Below the pieces are notes generated by a model that was given only the letters and a program-made list of their open reading frames with translations, had not been told where the DNA came from and did no database searches. DNA of 26,062 nucleotides from Lachnospiraceae bacterium (GTDB taxonomy: Bacteria > Bacillota > Clostridia > Lachnospirales > Lachnospiraceae), in contig CAAGFJ010000030.1 of assembly GCA_900769115.1 (NCBI GenBank), positions 1 to 26,062 of the forward strand, given 5' to 3'. This document shows positions 8,043-17,164 of the stretch, piece after piece; positions within the stretch are counted from its first letter, which is position 1; each line of letters opens with the position of its first letter. A program made the translations under genes and the position numbers.

Positions 8043-8075
8043 TTCTCTTCCTCATCTCTTATCTGCTATCTTCAA

Positions 8076-8094
8076 GAATCCTCTTATAGGGTTC
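8076..8094 (-). other. Small intergenic hairpin after the binding-protein gene
   Basis: gaatcct and agggttc form a 7-bp stem with one G-T pair and a 5-base loop, about 20 bases past the stop of the binding-protein gene. No T-run follows in the transcript. It may be an RNA stability or processing element. Confidence 0.4.
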
Positions 8095-8113
8095 CTCTCC
8101 TGTATACTGCCTG

Positions 8114-9079
8114 TTACTCCTGTGTATCCACATCCATTCCGTGCTCCTTATAATATCTTGCCGCACCTTTGTGGAATGGTACTGTCATACCGGTGGTTGC
8201 GTTGTCCAACGTCAATTCATTGCCCTTGGCATTCTCTGCTGCAATCTCATCTGCATGATCAAATATAGCCGCCGTCATATTGTAGACAGTATTCTCGTCC
8301 AAATCTGCATCTACAATCACCGTAGCCTTTACCGTCAATGTCTCAACCGGTTCTGTCTGACCCGGATAAGTGTCTGCCGGAATCTGCAATGCAGAATAAT
8401 AGGAATGTTCTTTGATGATTGCATCCCGCAGATCGCCATCAATATTCACCAGATACACACCATTTGTTGTTGCAAGCTCTGTGATCGCTGTTGTTGGTGC
8501 TCCTGCCACAATAAATGCAGCCTGGATCTTACCATCCTTTAATGCCTCCTTACTGTCCTCAAAGCTCTGATACTGCGGTTTGATATCCTCTAATGTGATT
8601 CCCGCTGCCGTAAGTACATCCACCGCATTGTAATACACACCGGATCCCGCTGCACCAATGGATACACTCTTTCCCTTCAGATCATCTACCGACTTGATCT
8701 CTTCATCCATTGTGATCAACTGCACCGTCTCTGCATACAAACCACCAAGCACACGGAAATCATGATTCTCGCCATAGCTTTCAAACGACTTCGTGCCATC
8801 CCATGCATAAGTCATAACATCCGTCTGGGCAAATCCCATCTGATAATCTCCGTCCTGCATCGACTGGATATTCACGGTTGATCCTCCTGTCGATACTGCC
8901 GTCACCTTGACCCCTGCATAATTCGTCATATACTGGGCGATAATTCCACCATATGCGTAATAAGTGCCGGCCGTACCACCGGTACCAAACATCATTCTCT
9001 CTTTGCCACAGCCGGTTAATGCCGTCACCATAAAAACACATATCAGCAACGCTGCAACTAGCTTCTTATTCTTATTCAA
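8114..9079 (-). CDS. TAXI-family TRAP solute-binding lipoprotein
   Basis: A 321-aa secreted lipoprotein. The N-terminus is a short basic-hydrophobic signal ending in the lipobox LTGC with Cys24. It is followed by the TAXI family opening, FGTGGTAGTYYAYGG, and the typical STGGSTVNIQSMQDGDYQMGFAQTDV segment. TAXI proteins capture a carboxylate-type ligand and pass it to the fused TRAP permease, here the next gene. The ligand is unknown. The start is a TTG codon at 9079 with GGGAGG 6 bases before it. The gap to the preceding kinase-like gene is 11 bases, so the two are in one operon. Confidence 0.94.
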   Translation of the reverse strand: MNKNKKLVAALLICVFMVTALTGCGKERMMFGTGGTAGTYYAYGGIIAQYMTNYAGVKVTAVSTGGSTVNIQSMQDGDYQMGFAQTDVMTYAWDGTKSFESYGENHDFRVLGGLYAETVQLITMDEEIKSVDDLKGKSVSIGAAGSGVYYNAVDVLTAAGITLEDIKPQYQSFEDSKEALKDGKIQAAFIVAGAPTTAITELATTNGVYLVNIDGDLRDAIIKEHSYYSALQIPADTYPGQTEPVETLTVKATVIVDADLDENTVYNMTAAIFDHADEIAAENAKGNELTLDNATTGMTVPFHKGAARYYKEHGMDVDTQE

Positions 9080-9090
9080 AACAAACCTCC

Positions 9091-9687
9091 CTATCCTCTG
9101 ATCAAGCGGGTTAATACATTAATACAAGTCTCATAATCAATCACACCTGTGTCTAAACAGATCGTATAATCCTGTGCTTTATTCAAACGTCCACCCGTAT
9201 ATACTTTGTAATGTTTCTCTCTCTGCTCGTCGATCTTTTCTACATACTTCTCAATATTGGTTACCTTATCGGATACCAGTGCTTTGGCACGTTCTACCCG
9301 GATTGCGTAATCCGCATGCAGGAAAATGTCAAAGGACGGGATACCTGCCTCACGTAAGATCACATTTGAACAACGTCCAACAATAATACAAGGATTCTTC
9401 GCAAGCTCTGCCATCGCATCTTTCTGTGCCTGATAGATTGCATCGTGCGAACTTGTATAAGCGACCATATTATTCAAAATGCTGTCCAAAAATCTGGCAG
9501 AATCACTAATAGTTTCTCCCTCATCTTCTATCTCTTCTTCCGAATATCCACTCATTTTTGCTGTCAATCTCACAAAATCCCGGTCATACCAGGGAATGCC
9601 TAATTCCTTGGATAATCCCTTTGCTACCGTCCTTCCACCAGCACCGAATTCACGGCTGATCGTAATGATCGGCATTGTATCACTCAT
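9091..9687 (-). CDS. Cytidylate-kinase-like P-loop protein
   Basis: A 198-aa protein of the cytidylate-kinase-like (AAA_26) family, not the housekeeping Cmk. The phosphate-binding loop is SREFGAGGRTVAK at 11-23, followed by WYDRDFVRL. A basic stretch CIIVGRCSNVILR near residue 100 resembles the family's GRG/GRC segment. The function of this family is not established; members are assumed to phosphorylate a nucleotide-like compound. The ATG at 9687 has GGAGG 8 bases upstream. It lies between the tautomerase and the TRAP binding protein, suggesting a role linked to the imported compound or its control. Confidence 0.85.
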   Translation of the reverse strand: MSDTMPIITISREFGAGGRTVAKGLSKELGIPWYDRDFVRLTAKMSGYSEEEIEDEGETISDSARFLDSILNNMVAYTSSHDAIYQAQKDAMAELAKNPCIIVGRCSNVILREAGIPSFDIFLHADYAIRVERAKALVSDKVTNIEKYVEKIDEQREKHYKVYTGGRLNKAQDYTICLDTGVIDYETCINVLTRLIRG

Positions 9688-9733
9688 TATTCTGTCCTCC
9701 TGTTAATCCTCTCTATTCATTGCCACGAAAGAT

Positions 9734-10078
9734 CTAAAAGTTGTCTCCGTTCCAGCCCCAGTTCGCAACTGCCTGATACTTCACATATACATGATCCGGT
9801 GCAATTCCCAACACCTCGTCAAAGATCTTGCAGATCTCTCCCGTCAGCTTGGAAAATGCAGCTGGATTCTCACTTCCATATACACTCACTTCCACCATCG
9901 CCATCGGCTGGTTATTCTCTCCACGGAAATACAATCTGTACTCTGGTTCAAATCCAACCATAAGCCAGCTTTCTGACTTGCCCGGAATGGTCTGAATGGC
10001 CTGTCCTAATCTTGACTTTATCTCCTGCTCCTGTTCATTGGTAATGGTTACACTAATCTTTGAATTAATAAATGGCAT
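9734..10078 (-). CDS. MIF-family tautomerase
   Basis: A 114-aa protein, the normal length of macrophage migration inhibitory factor homologues. It begins Met-Pro, so removal of Met leaves the catalytic N-terminal Pro. The Lys of the IPGKSES segment aligns with the MIF active-site Lys. The end, IAPDHVYVKY...NWGWNGDNF, parallels the ISPDRVYINY...VGWNNSTF of animal MIF. The expected activity is keto-enol tautomerisation of compounds such as phenylpyruvate. TAGGAGG lies 8 bases before the ATG. Its placement in a TAXI-TRAP operon suggests the imported substrate may be an oxo-acid, which is inference. Confidence 0.9.
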   Translation of the reverse strand: MPFINSKISVTITNEQEQEIKSRLGQAIQTIPGKSESWLMVGFEPEYRLYFRGENNQPMAMVEVSVYGSENPAAFSKLTGEICKIFDEVLGIAPDHVYVKYQAVANWGWNGDNF

Positions 10079-10111
10079 TCTATGTTCCTCCTAAATTATA
10101 TTATTGGTTCT

Positions 10112-10483
10112 CTAAGCACGCCTACGTCTTGCTATTGCGTCATTTCTTGAAAGAAGGTACACACAATATTGATTCATACTGATTCCCTCTCTCTTTGATT
10201 GTTCGGCAAGCATCCGATGCAGACTACGCGGCATCCTAATCTTAAACTGTCCGGAATATTCTTCTAAGTCCTCCGGATCGTGTATCTCTATTCCATCTTC
10301 GATAGCTGCCGCTAACCACTCTTTCTTGGCGTCCTTGGCGTTTGCCACCGCTGCTTCTATCGTCTCTCCACAAGTAATACATCCCGGAAGCTCTGGAAAG
10401 GAAACCACATATCCCCCTTCTTCCTTGTCTTCTACAATCTCCATACGATAATTCATCGCCATATAATCATTCAGCGTTTTCAT
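10112..10483 (-). CDS. HicB-family antitoxin-like regulator without HicA
   Basis: A 123-aa protein with two parts. Residues 13-65 are a HicB-like fold (GGYVVSFPELPGCITCGETIEAAVANAKDAKKEWLAAA). Residues 78-113 are a ribbon-helix-helix DNA-binding domain (FKIRMPRSLHRMLAEQSKREGISMNQYCVYLLS). No HicA toxin is seen on either side. The ATG at 10483 is preferred over the in-frame GTG at 10498, because AGTGAGG lies 9 bases before it. It is the first gene of the TRAP operon, and direct repeats in the promoter are a plausible binding site. It may therefore serve as a stand-alone regulator of this operon. Confidence 0.88.
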   Translation of the reverse strand: MKTLNDYMAMNYRMEIVEDKEEGGYVVSFPELPGCITCGETIEAAVANAKDAKKEWLAAAIEDGIEIHDPEDLEEYSGQFKIRMPRSLHRMLAEQSKREGISMNQYCVYLLSRNDAIARRRRA

Positions 10484-10518
10484 GACTATTCGCCTCACTT
10501 TCCACGATCACTCTTCCT

Positions 10519-10547
10519 ATTATATGTGGTGTCGTATATGGTGTCAA
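10519..10547 (-). promoter_or_regulatory. Consensus promoter of the hicB-TRAP operon with tandem repeats
   Basis: On the minus strand TTGACA (10547-10542), a 17-base spacer and TATAAT (10524-10519) match both consensus boxes exactly. The spacer holds two 11-base near-identical direct repeats, gacaccatata and gacaccacata, with a 12-base period. This is a likely operator, perhaps for the ribbon-helix-helix domain of the HicB protein encoded just downstream. Confidence 0.85.
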
Positions 10548-10623
10548 TTATTATTTTTCATCATAGTATATTATAATCTCTATAATTTTCTTCTTATCCT
10601 TCTTATCTCTTACCATAATTCAG

Positions 10624-13600
10624 CTACCCAATCTGTTCTAAGATAAATGGATCTTTAATCTTCGCGTCCTCCGCAAAGAACAGAATCTTGGTCAGAATCT
10701 CTGCCGTCTTCGGATCCTCATCTACAAATGGAAGGAAAATACGTCCCCGCCGTTGTGAATGTACCGGAAGCACCTGAATCATCGGTCCACCTTCCTGATG
10801 GATCACGCCACTTCCAAGATGAATCCGGTAATTCGCAAGCTTTCCCTCAATAATAGCATGATGATCCGTAAACCGTACATTCTGTAATCGGAAGAGTGGC
10901 ATTGTGAATTCTGCAATTGCTTTCCGCATCTCAATCGTAGAATGTGAACTTTCCGGATCAACCCCTCCGGCATGTGCAACACTGACTGCCATATCCACAT
11001 CCCGCATGACCTCCGAAAAGATGACATCCGGAATATCTGCAATCCGTATTTCTTCCCCCGTCTTCCGATCAATAAACACCACCCACTCCAACGTAGGCGA
11101 TTCTATATCCGCAGGCGAGAACCAGTCTGCTAATGCATAGATCTGTGCCACAATATTTTCCTGATAATATACTTTCTGCAATCCACTCTCTACATCCGCA
11201 ACCCAATGCCGTGTCTTCAGACAGCCCACGGTTCTGGCCGGCTGAATCTGGTTTCCTGCATAGCGCAAAGAATGGAACATATTCCGTTCTTCCTCTGTCT
11301 TCACATATAATTCCCGGAACACCTGCTTAAATGGCTGCCGGATCTGCTGGTCAAATACATATTGCTGATACACATGCCAATGTCCCGCCTGATATAAATG
11401 ATACGGATGTGCAATACTTACCAGAGTATCCTCTGCCAATTCTATGGTTCGGTCTTCCTGTACACAAAGTAACCCCTCCATCCGGATGAATCCCATCCGT
11501 TCACTCGTCTTACCTACCAGATTCGCAACAATCCGTTCTGTTACCGGATTATGCAGCAGGTTCTTCAATTCCGCAAAAGTAAATTCTGTTCCCCTCTCCA
11601 TCGAATCTTCAAACATTGCCCTGGTGCGACGATACTGCTCTGTAAATTGCTTTCGATCATCATTTAACGAGACGATATATGTATTCTTCTTATACTTTGC
11701 TGGAACCGTCTTTAACCGCTTGCCCGCCTTTTCACAAACCAGCTCGCATTTTCCATCCTCGCATGCTTCTAACCACACGGTAATGTCCTCTATGTTATAC
11801 GGCTCAAAACAGGTCTTGCGCTCTTCATATTCTAAGCTTTCCATCTGCAGGATCAATCTTGTCACATCCTGATATCCCGCATTGATTGACAGATTCTGTA
11901 ATGCAAGCTCTACAGCACGATTTTCACTGGCTCTGCGCTGTGCTCCATATTGTCTGCCTTCCTTCTTAAACCTCTGCAGGAACAGATAACGGTTACGGAT
12001 ATCTTTCTCATTCTGAATCGGAATCAAACCATATGCCATGACCAGATCTTTGTTCCGTTTCGCCACAATCTCATTTTCCAATTCACTCGTCTTATAGATT
12101 CCGAGAGCTGCATCTGCATATTTTCTTGCCCGTGTATGCTTCGCTCCATCTGATATATACTTGGCCGCTTCATAAAGCATGTGAAAATGTTCCTCTCCCA
12201 ATTGCTGGTACACTTCCATAAACCAGTCCACATCAAATGCTCCATCATTCAGATCACCGATCGCAATCGGCGTATAGCGGGCAATCATTGCCTTACGTTT
12301 ATCTTCAAATTTCTCCTTCATATGTGCCATAAAATAATAGCACCCGGACACAAAACCAGCCCAGCCAAGATAATCTCCTACAAGCGGAATCCATTCCGGT
12401 GCGTAAAATGCTGCCTCGATCAGACGGCTCTCTTTGATATCGGTATCCTTTACCAGAGAACGCAGACGTTCCGCATCATCTTCTATATTCGGAATACAGA
12501 CCTGTAACATATGGCTTAAGCTCTGTCGTTTTGTAACCGTCTCCTTCCGGTTCCATGTACTATTAAACCAACTGCTGCGTTCCAACGTCTCTTTTCCTAA
12601 TGCACTGAGAATTCGTACAAAAGTCGATACTCCGGAGATTCTTTGAACTGCATATATGTTACGGGAAAACTCTGTCTCACTGTCTCCCCTCTTCAATTCC
12701 GCTTCCATCATCAGACCAGAGAGCTTTTGATATACTTCTAGTGCAAGCTGCAGACGTTTCTCATCCTCTTCGGAAAACTCCTCCGGTAATGGATGCCCCA
12801 ACAATACCTGCACTGCATATCTTCTATTCGTATCCACCCAGGAACCTTCTTTCCTACGATTCTCAAGACTGCGATTGCGATCCTGATAGAACTGAACAAT
12901 ATAAGATAAACGATGCATCGTCTCATTCCGCTCTTCTTCCCGGAATATCATCTTGTATAGATAATCCTTTGTAATGATTCCCTTTGTACATGCCGTAATA
13001 TAATATTGTACACACGGAAACTGCATACTATGGCCAATATAAGAAAAGTAGCGGTTATTTTCCAGATCAAGTGGCTTGTGAAAAGAATGACAGTCTGCCA
13101 ATTCGTATTGATACGGAAACAATTCCGCAAACAGTTCCTGTCCGTCATGCATATCTAATGCTTCCGTAAACAGCCGTATCGGAGCATATGTCAGTATCGT
13201 TCTCTCCCGCCACTTTGGTTTTCCACTCTCGTCCTTATCCGTTGTGCTTTCCCAGCCACAGATCATCGGATTTGCAGATTTTAACAATTCATTTGTCACA
13301 GCCGCCGAACATTTTTGCAATAATAGGGCATCCCGGTGTTCTTCCAACAAACCATTGATGACACCAATCACTTCCCCGAACCAGGTCAATGTAACAGGCT
13401 GCAAGAACTCCCTTCCGTATAATTGTTCCACTAACGGTCTGCACTGAGCCTCCATATGTGGCTCATCCCCTTTTAAGACCAACAGATATAACGACAATAA
13501 CAAACAGGTTGTGTAATTCTTAATCTCCTTCTCATAGAAATCGTCCCACAACTCTTTCAGTGGCAGATTATGACGGAATCTGGCCCCCAGTCCCCAGAAT

Positions 13601-15804
13601 GAATCTGTCAGCAAATGGACGCTTCCCTCATACTCCTCAAACTCATCATATTTATGCTCCTCTATCAAAGCATCTAACTTAGCAAGAATCTCCGGCAATT
13701 GTCTAATGCGCTTCTTATCTCCAAATACATCCTTATATGCCTTCTTGCACTCCCTCAAAAAATCTTCATCAAACTCCGGATCATACTCCGCACGAACGTC
13801 ATATAACCCATACCCATTCTCCTTCGTACATTCTGTCTCTGTATCATTTTGCAATTCCTGAATCAGAATACGTTCCTTTGTGGATGGTTTTGTTATCTGA
13901 TCTAACAGCGGCAGACACTGCATGTACAATACCTTTCTTTCCGGGTCCTTTTGCAGTTGCAATAACAGATCTAATCCCGCTGTTCGTTTCTCTTCCTTCC
14001 GATCAGCCAGCAATCGTGCAATACACGATTCCAGGCCATCCTCCCCCATGGTATACAGTATGGATAATACATTCTTGCGAATCTCTGCCGTCTTATATTT
14101 GAGCATTGCTTCTAATTGCAGATATTCTTTTCCGGATAACTCCATCTGCGACACAAGCTTGCATGCGACCGTGCCCACATACGTCCGGTCTGCCATACAT
14201 CCGATCAGTATTTCCCGCTGCTCCTCATTATACGGTGGAACCAGTGTCAGCAGCATAACCGAAGCACGTTCAAAATAATCGGTAGATATTTGCGGAAGCA
14301 GCTCTGCGATTGCTGTAATCTTGTCTTCCTCCTGCAAAGCACTCGCACAGACTGCTAATCGGCAGATCACATCAGAGCGCCGTAATGCCTCTTTATTCCA
14401 TGGAAAAATACACGGTTGAAAGTCAATCTGTTTCTTTGGGATTGCCTGTAACATCTCTTGTAAAATGCCATAGAATTCCTCACACTCTGTCCGATCCTTA
14501 AAATATTGCTCTACATCCGCATACTGTCTGGTCAAACCTTTCAACGGATAGCCGTCCTTATGCCGCCTCCTGCGATCTGTGACCTCATCCATATAATCGG
14601 TACATTTCGGCATAAAGCTTCGCATTATCGCCGCCATTGTGTCCTGCTCCTGATAGAATCTACGCACAATTGCCTTTGCAACCTGATGTACATACACACC
14701 ATTCAGGTGCATTTCCTGTAGATAATAACAGCACACCATTCTCTGGTGCTTACTTCCCTCTAATGTCAGTTTCTCTATCACCGCACAGGCATCCTCAATC
14801 TCCTGTACTCCATAGCTCCAAAGCGCCAGATAAATCTGCATTGAATCTTCACTTTGCAAAGCTGCTTCTCTTGCCTTTTTATCCTCTAAATAAGCTGCGA
14901 TCAAGGCAATCTGTTTCTTGTTGATACGATCTAACTTTCCCTCTTCTTCTCCCAACAATCCCGTCCATGTTCCAACAGAACGAAGCACAGACGAATACCG
15001 CAGCAGATCCTGTTTCACAACAATATTAAACAAATACCGGAAGGCAGAAAGGGTTCCGGCATCCATGTTATCGCAGATTGCCTGTCGCAGTCCTTCCTGC
15101 AGTCTTGCCGCTAATAGTAATTGTCCTACCGCCTCATATAACTCCTGACATTCACTCTGTACAATTCCGCGTATCAGTTCATAGCTTACAAGATTGACTG
15201 CATTTTCCCCTAATAAAATGTCCTTGAGTATAGCAATCAATTCTGTATTGCCACGATCCAATTCAGCCTGAATCCACACAGCAGGTATATCATTCCGATA
15301 AGAGCAGGACTGATAATATCGATACACCACCTGAATGTCCGGTGCCGCTTTTCCCTGCAGCAGGGAAACAAGATCTGTTCCAAAGATACCCGCCTTGTGA
15401 TAACGATTCAATATTGTAAACATCCGAGGTACATATACCGTGTACCGCTTAGTTCTCAACGAACGCCGGAAACAGGATTCATCCCGCTGCCATTTATTCA
15501 CCGCATCTACACTACAATAAAAATCCTCCAGCAAATGATCTGGAATCCATCCCTTCATATGCTGCATTTCATGTCTAAAAAAATCGGATGGCTTTGTACC
15601 CGGTTCTTGCAGATATGCCGTCACACGTTCTCCTAAAGCGGTATGTGACATAGCATTCGTCTCATAATGGCCTGCCATTTCCAAAGCCTTTCGAACCTCA
15701 TCCGAATAGGACTGCAACCGCTCATCCGACCGTTTCTGATATGCCTCCTCCACCTTACGTGCCACTCTTCTTCCTTGTTCCTTCTCCGCACTCGTCATTT
15801 TCAT
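10624..15804 (-). CDS. Giant DUF4132-type protein
   Basis: A 1726-aa protein, probably cytoplasmic, as no signal peptide or membrane segment is seen. The first 700 residues are helical and look like degenerate HEAT-type repeats. The C-terminal part (about 1290-1726) has the features of DUF4132 proteins (MolR/YehI relatives): a segment with WVADVESGLQKVYY...ALADWFSP, then the closing GKLANYRIHLGSGVIH...IQVLPV and FLPFVDEDPKTAEILTKILFFAED. The molecular function of the family is not established. AAAGGGG lies upstream of the ATG, and a second in-frame Met is at codon 3. The gene follows the 138-aa gene by 92 bases and ends the cluster. A separate promoter for hicB lies 77 bases past its stop. 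Confidence 0.85.
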   Translation of the reverse strand: MKMTSAEKEQGRRVARKVEEAYQKRSDERLQSYSDEVRKALEMAGHYETNAMSHTALGERVTAYLQEPGTKPSDFFRHEMQHMKGWIPDHLLEDFYCSVDAVNKWQRDESCFRRSLRTKRYTVYVPRMFTILNRYHKAGIFGTDLVSLLQGKAAPDIQVVYRYYQSCSYRNDIPAVWIQAELDRGNTELIAILKDILLGENAVNLVSYELIRGIVQSECQELYEAVGQLLLAARLQEGLRQAICDNMDAGTLSAFRYLFNIVVKQDLLRYSSVLRSVGTWTGLLGEEEGKLDRINKKQIALIAAYLEDKKAREAALQSEDSMQIYLALWSYGVQEIEDACAVIEKLTLEGSKHQRMVCCYYLQEMHLNGVYVHQVAKAIVRRFYQEQDTMAAIMRSFMPKCTDYMDEVTDRRRRHKDGYPLKGLTRQYADVEQYFKDRTECEEFYGILQEMLQAIPKKQIDFQPCIFPWNKEALRRSDVICRLAVCASALQEEDKITAIAELLPQISTDYFERASVMLLTLVPPYNEEQREILIGCMADRTYVGTVACKLVSQMELSGKEYLQLEAMLKYKTAEIRKNVLSILYTMGEDGLESCIARLLADRKEEKRTAGLDLLLQLQKDPERKVLYMQCLPLLDQITKPSTKERILIQELQNDTETECTKENGYGLYDVRAEYDPEFDEDFLRECKKAYKDVFGDKKRIRQLPEILAKLDALIEEHKYDEFEEYEGSVHLLTDSFWGLGARFRHNLPLKELWDDFYEKEIKNYTTCLLLSLYLLVLKGDEPHMEAQCRPLVEQLYGREFLQPVTLTWFGEVIGVINGLLEEHRDALLLQKCSAAVTNELLKSANPMICGWESTTDKDESGKPKWRERTILTYAPIRLFTEALDMHDGQELFAELFPYQYELADCHSFHKPLDLENNRYFSYIGHSMQFPCVQYYITACTKGIITKDYLYKMIFREEERNETMHRLSYIVQFYQDRNRSLENRRKEGSWVDTNRRYAVQVLLGHPLPEEFSEEDEKRLQLALEVYQKLSGLMMEAELKRGDSETEFSRNIYAVQRISGVSTFVRILSALGKETLERSSWFNSTWNRKETVTKRQSLSHMLQVCIPNIEDDAERLRSLVKDTDIKESRLIEAAFYAPEWIPLVGDYLGWAGFVSGCYYFMAHMKEKFEDKRKAMIARYTPIAIGDLNDGAFDVDWFMEVYQQLGEEHFHMLYEAAKYISDGAKHTRARKYADAALGIYKTSELENEIVAKRNKDLVMAYGLIPIQNEKDIRNRYLFLQRFKKEGRQYGAQRRASENRAVELALQNLSINAGYQDVTRLILQMESLEYEERKTCFEPYNIEDITVWLEACEDGKCELVCEKAGKRLKTVPAKYKKNTYIVSLNDDRKQFTEQYRRTRAMFEDSMERGTEFTFAELKNLLHNPVTERIVANLVGKTSERMGFIRMEGLLCVQEDRTIELAEDTLVSIAHPYHLYQAGHWHVYQQYVFDQQIRQPFKQVFRELYVKTEEERNMFHSLRYAGNQIQPARTVGCLKTRHWVADVESGLQKVYYQENIVAQIYALADWFSPADIESPTLEWVVFIDRKTGEEIRIADIPDVIFSEVMRDVDMAVSVAHAGGVDPESSHSTIEMRKAIAEFTMPLFRLQNVRFTDHHAIIEGKLANYRIHLGSGVIHQEGGPMIQVLPVHSQRRGRIFLPFVDEDPKTAEILTKILFFAEDAKIKDPFILEQIG

Positions 15805-15896
15805 ATGTAACCCCTTTCTTCTAGTCTGTTATATAGACCTCCTGCCTCATCGGACATTCCCCAATTCTGTCTATCAATGCCTCCGTCAACACATTG

Positions 15897-16313
15897 CTAC
15901 CAGATTCGCCCCGCTAACATGGTCAGCCGAATCAGACTCACCTCATCCCCATCCTGTAAGGCTAGTCTCTCGTCTAACTGCTCTGCTTCTTCTCCATTCA
16001 CAAACACACGGTAAAGACCATCCTCAAATGCCTGAACTGCAACTGCAACCGCCTCCTCCACATCCGGTTCCTTATTCCCATAAATGATACCAAATGCGAT
16101 CTTTCCAACATCTGCCATGTCATGTATGTTCTCCTCTGTAAGAACACATGCTCCTTGTCTGCTCCGCTCTATATAATCGTTCACACAGATTGTGACGGTT
16201 ACACTTAAGAATTCTCTTAATGTCTGCGGTTGTTTGTCATAATGAAATGGAATCTTATCTATCACATTTTTTCTTGTTCCAATGGATTTGACATTCATAT
16301 AGATTTCTAACAT
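15897..16313 (-). CDS. Unknown 138-aa protein with beta-grasp-like C-terminus
   Basis: Not recognised as a named family. Residues 1-50 are beta/alpha in style, with MNVKSIGTRKNVIDKIPFHYD. The last 38 residues, YRVFVNGEEAEQLDERLALQDGDEVSLIRLTMLAGRIW when aligned piecewise, resemble the end of MoaD/ThiS-type beta-grasp proteins: a VFVNG strand, then L-DGDEV and a hydrophobic strand leading to a small-residue turn, although the final Gly-Gly is absent. The match is short, so a beta-grasp fold is a suggestion only. A weak GGGGT precedes the ATG. It lies between the TPM gene and the DUF4132 gene and is likely co-transcribed with them. Confidence 0.75.
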   Translation of the reverse strand: MLEIYMNVKSIGTRKNVIDKIPFHYDKQPQTLREFLSVTVTICVNDYIERSRQGACVLTEENIHDMADVGKIAFGIIYGNKEPDVEEAVAVAVQAFEDGLYRVFVNGEEAEQLDERLALQDGDEVSLIRLTMLAGRIW

Positions 16314-16384
16314 GTATTACCCCACTCTATCTTATCTCTATTGCATCTTCTGCCTCTGCATACGCTCTCCATTCACCCGTTCCT

Positions 16385-17164
16385 TTAGAAGCTGTGACCG
16401 CCGCCTCCGCCTCCTCCGCCAGAGGAACCGCCGCCGTGACCGCCGCCTCCGCCGCCCGACATCCGGACGCGCTTCTGGGTTACAAAAAGAAACTTCGGTT
16501 CTTCCATATGAAAGTTGCTTTTACTTCCTCTCAACAGATTCTCCATATCCAGTTCCTTTACCTTAGATGTCTTACGCAACAGCCAATAATTGAGCAGGAT
16601 GGAAAAAATGACTGCCAACATCAAATTGCCGGCATGCTTCATCGGACGACTAATCTCCTCCCCCTTCAGCAATGCTTCCACCTGCGAATATACCATACTG
16701 GCACAAGTATAATAATCTCCATCCGTCGCATAAGTATATACATTATCCGTAATCGTATAGGCATTCGTCCTGGTAATAATACGGAACATCTCATTATGTG
16801 AGTATATATATAGTTCCCGGTTTGTCATATCAATCAGGAAAATGATTCCGCTCTGCTCGCCAAATGTACTCAGATAACGGCTTTGCGCATACTCCCCTGT
16901 TGGCCCATTTACCTGATCCGAGGATACAAAAAGGGCATTGCCATATGATGTGATTGCCTGCATCTCATCTAAAAGCCGGTTTTCCTGATCTGCCGTTAAC
17001 AGATCTGCCTCGTCTAACACTTTTGCAGAATAGGTGACAGCATTTTGTGCGTATACCGTTACTCCATTCTGCATTATGTCAAACAAGGTATTGCCGCCAA
17101 GGCTTCCATATAAAAACATCAGGACAAATGCCACCACTGTTATAATCCTTCTTACCTTACGCAC
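16385..17164 (-). CDS. TPM-domain membrane protein with glycine-rich tail
   Basis: A protein of about 259 aa. An N-terminal signal or anchor (IITVVAFVLMFLYG) is followed by a TPM domain (TLP18.3/Psb32/MOLO-1 fold) over about 40-160, opening with VLDEADLLTADQENRLLDEMQAI. A membrane helix lies near 185-205 (LMLAVIFSILLNYWLL), then a short cytoplasmic part and a run of Gly ending GHSF, a tail typical of bacterial TPM proteins. TPM domains act at membranes in repair or stress contexts. The start is uncertain: GTG 17164 lies 8 bases after GGAGG, while ATG 17170 is only 2 bases from it. It overlaps the zinc-ribbon gene by 8 bases or more, suggesting coupling. Confidence 0.85.
   Translation of the reverse strand: MRKVRRIITVVAFVLMFLYGSLGGNTLFDIMQNGVTVYAQNAVTYSAKVLDEADLLTADQENRLLDEMQAITSYGNALFVSSDQVNGPTGEYAQSRYLSTFGEQSGIIFLIDMTNRELYIYSHNEMFRIITRTNAYTITDNVYTYATDGDYYTCASMVYSQVEALLKGEEISRPMKHAGNLMLAVIFSILLNYWLLRKTSKVKELDMENLLRGSKSNFHMEEPKFLFVTQKRVRMSGGGGGGHGGGSSGGGGGGGGHSF

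Noticed and set aside
13737..14278. Plus-strand frames of about 120 codons opposite the DUF4132 gene
   Set aside because: They lie wholly antisense to a continuous 1726-codon gene and have no upstream ribosome site.
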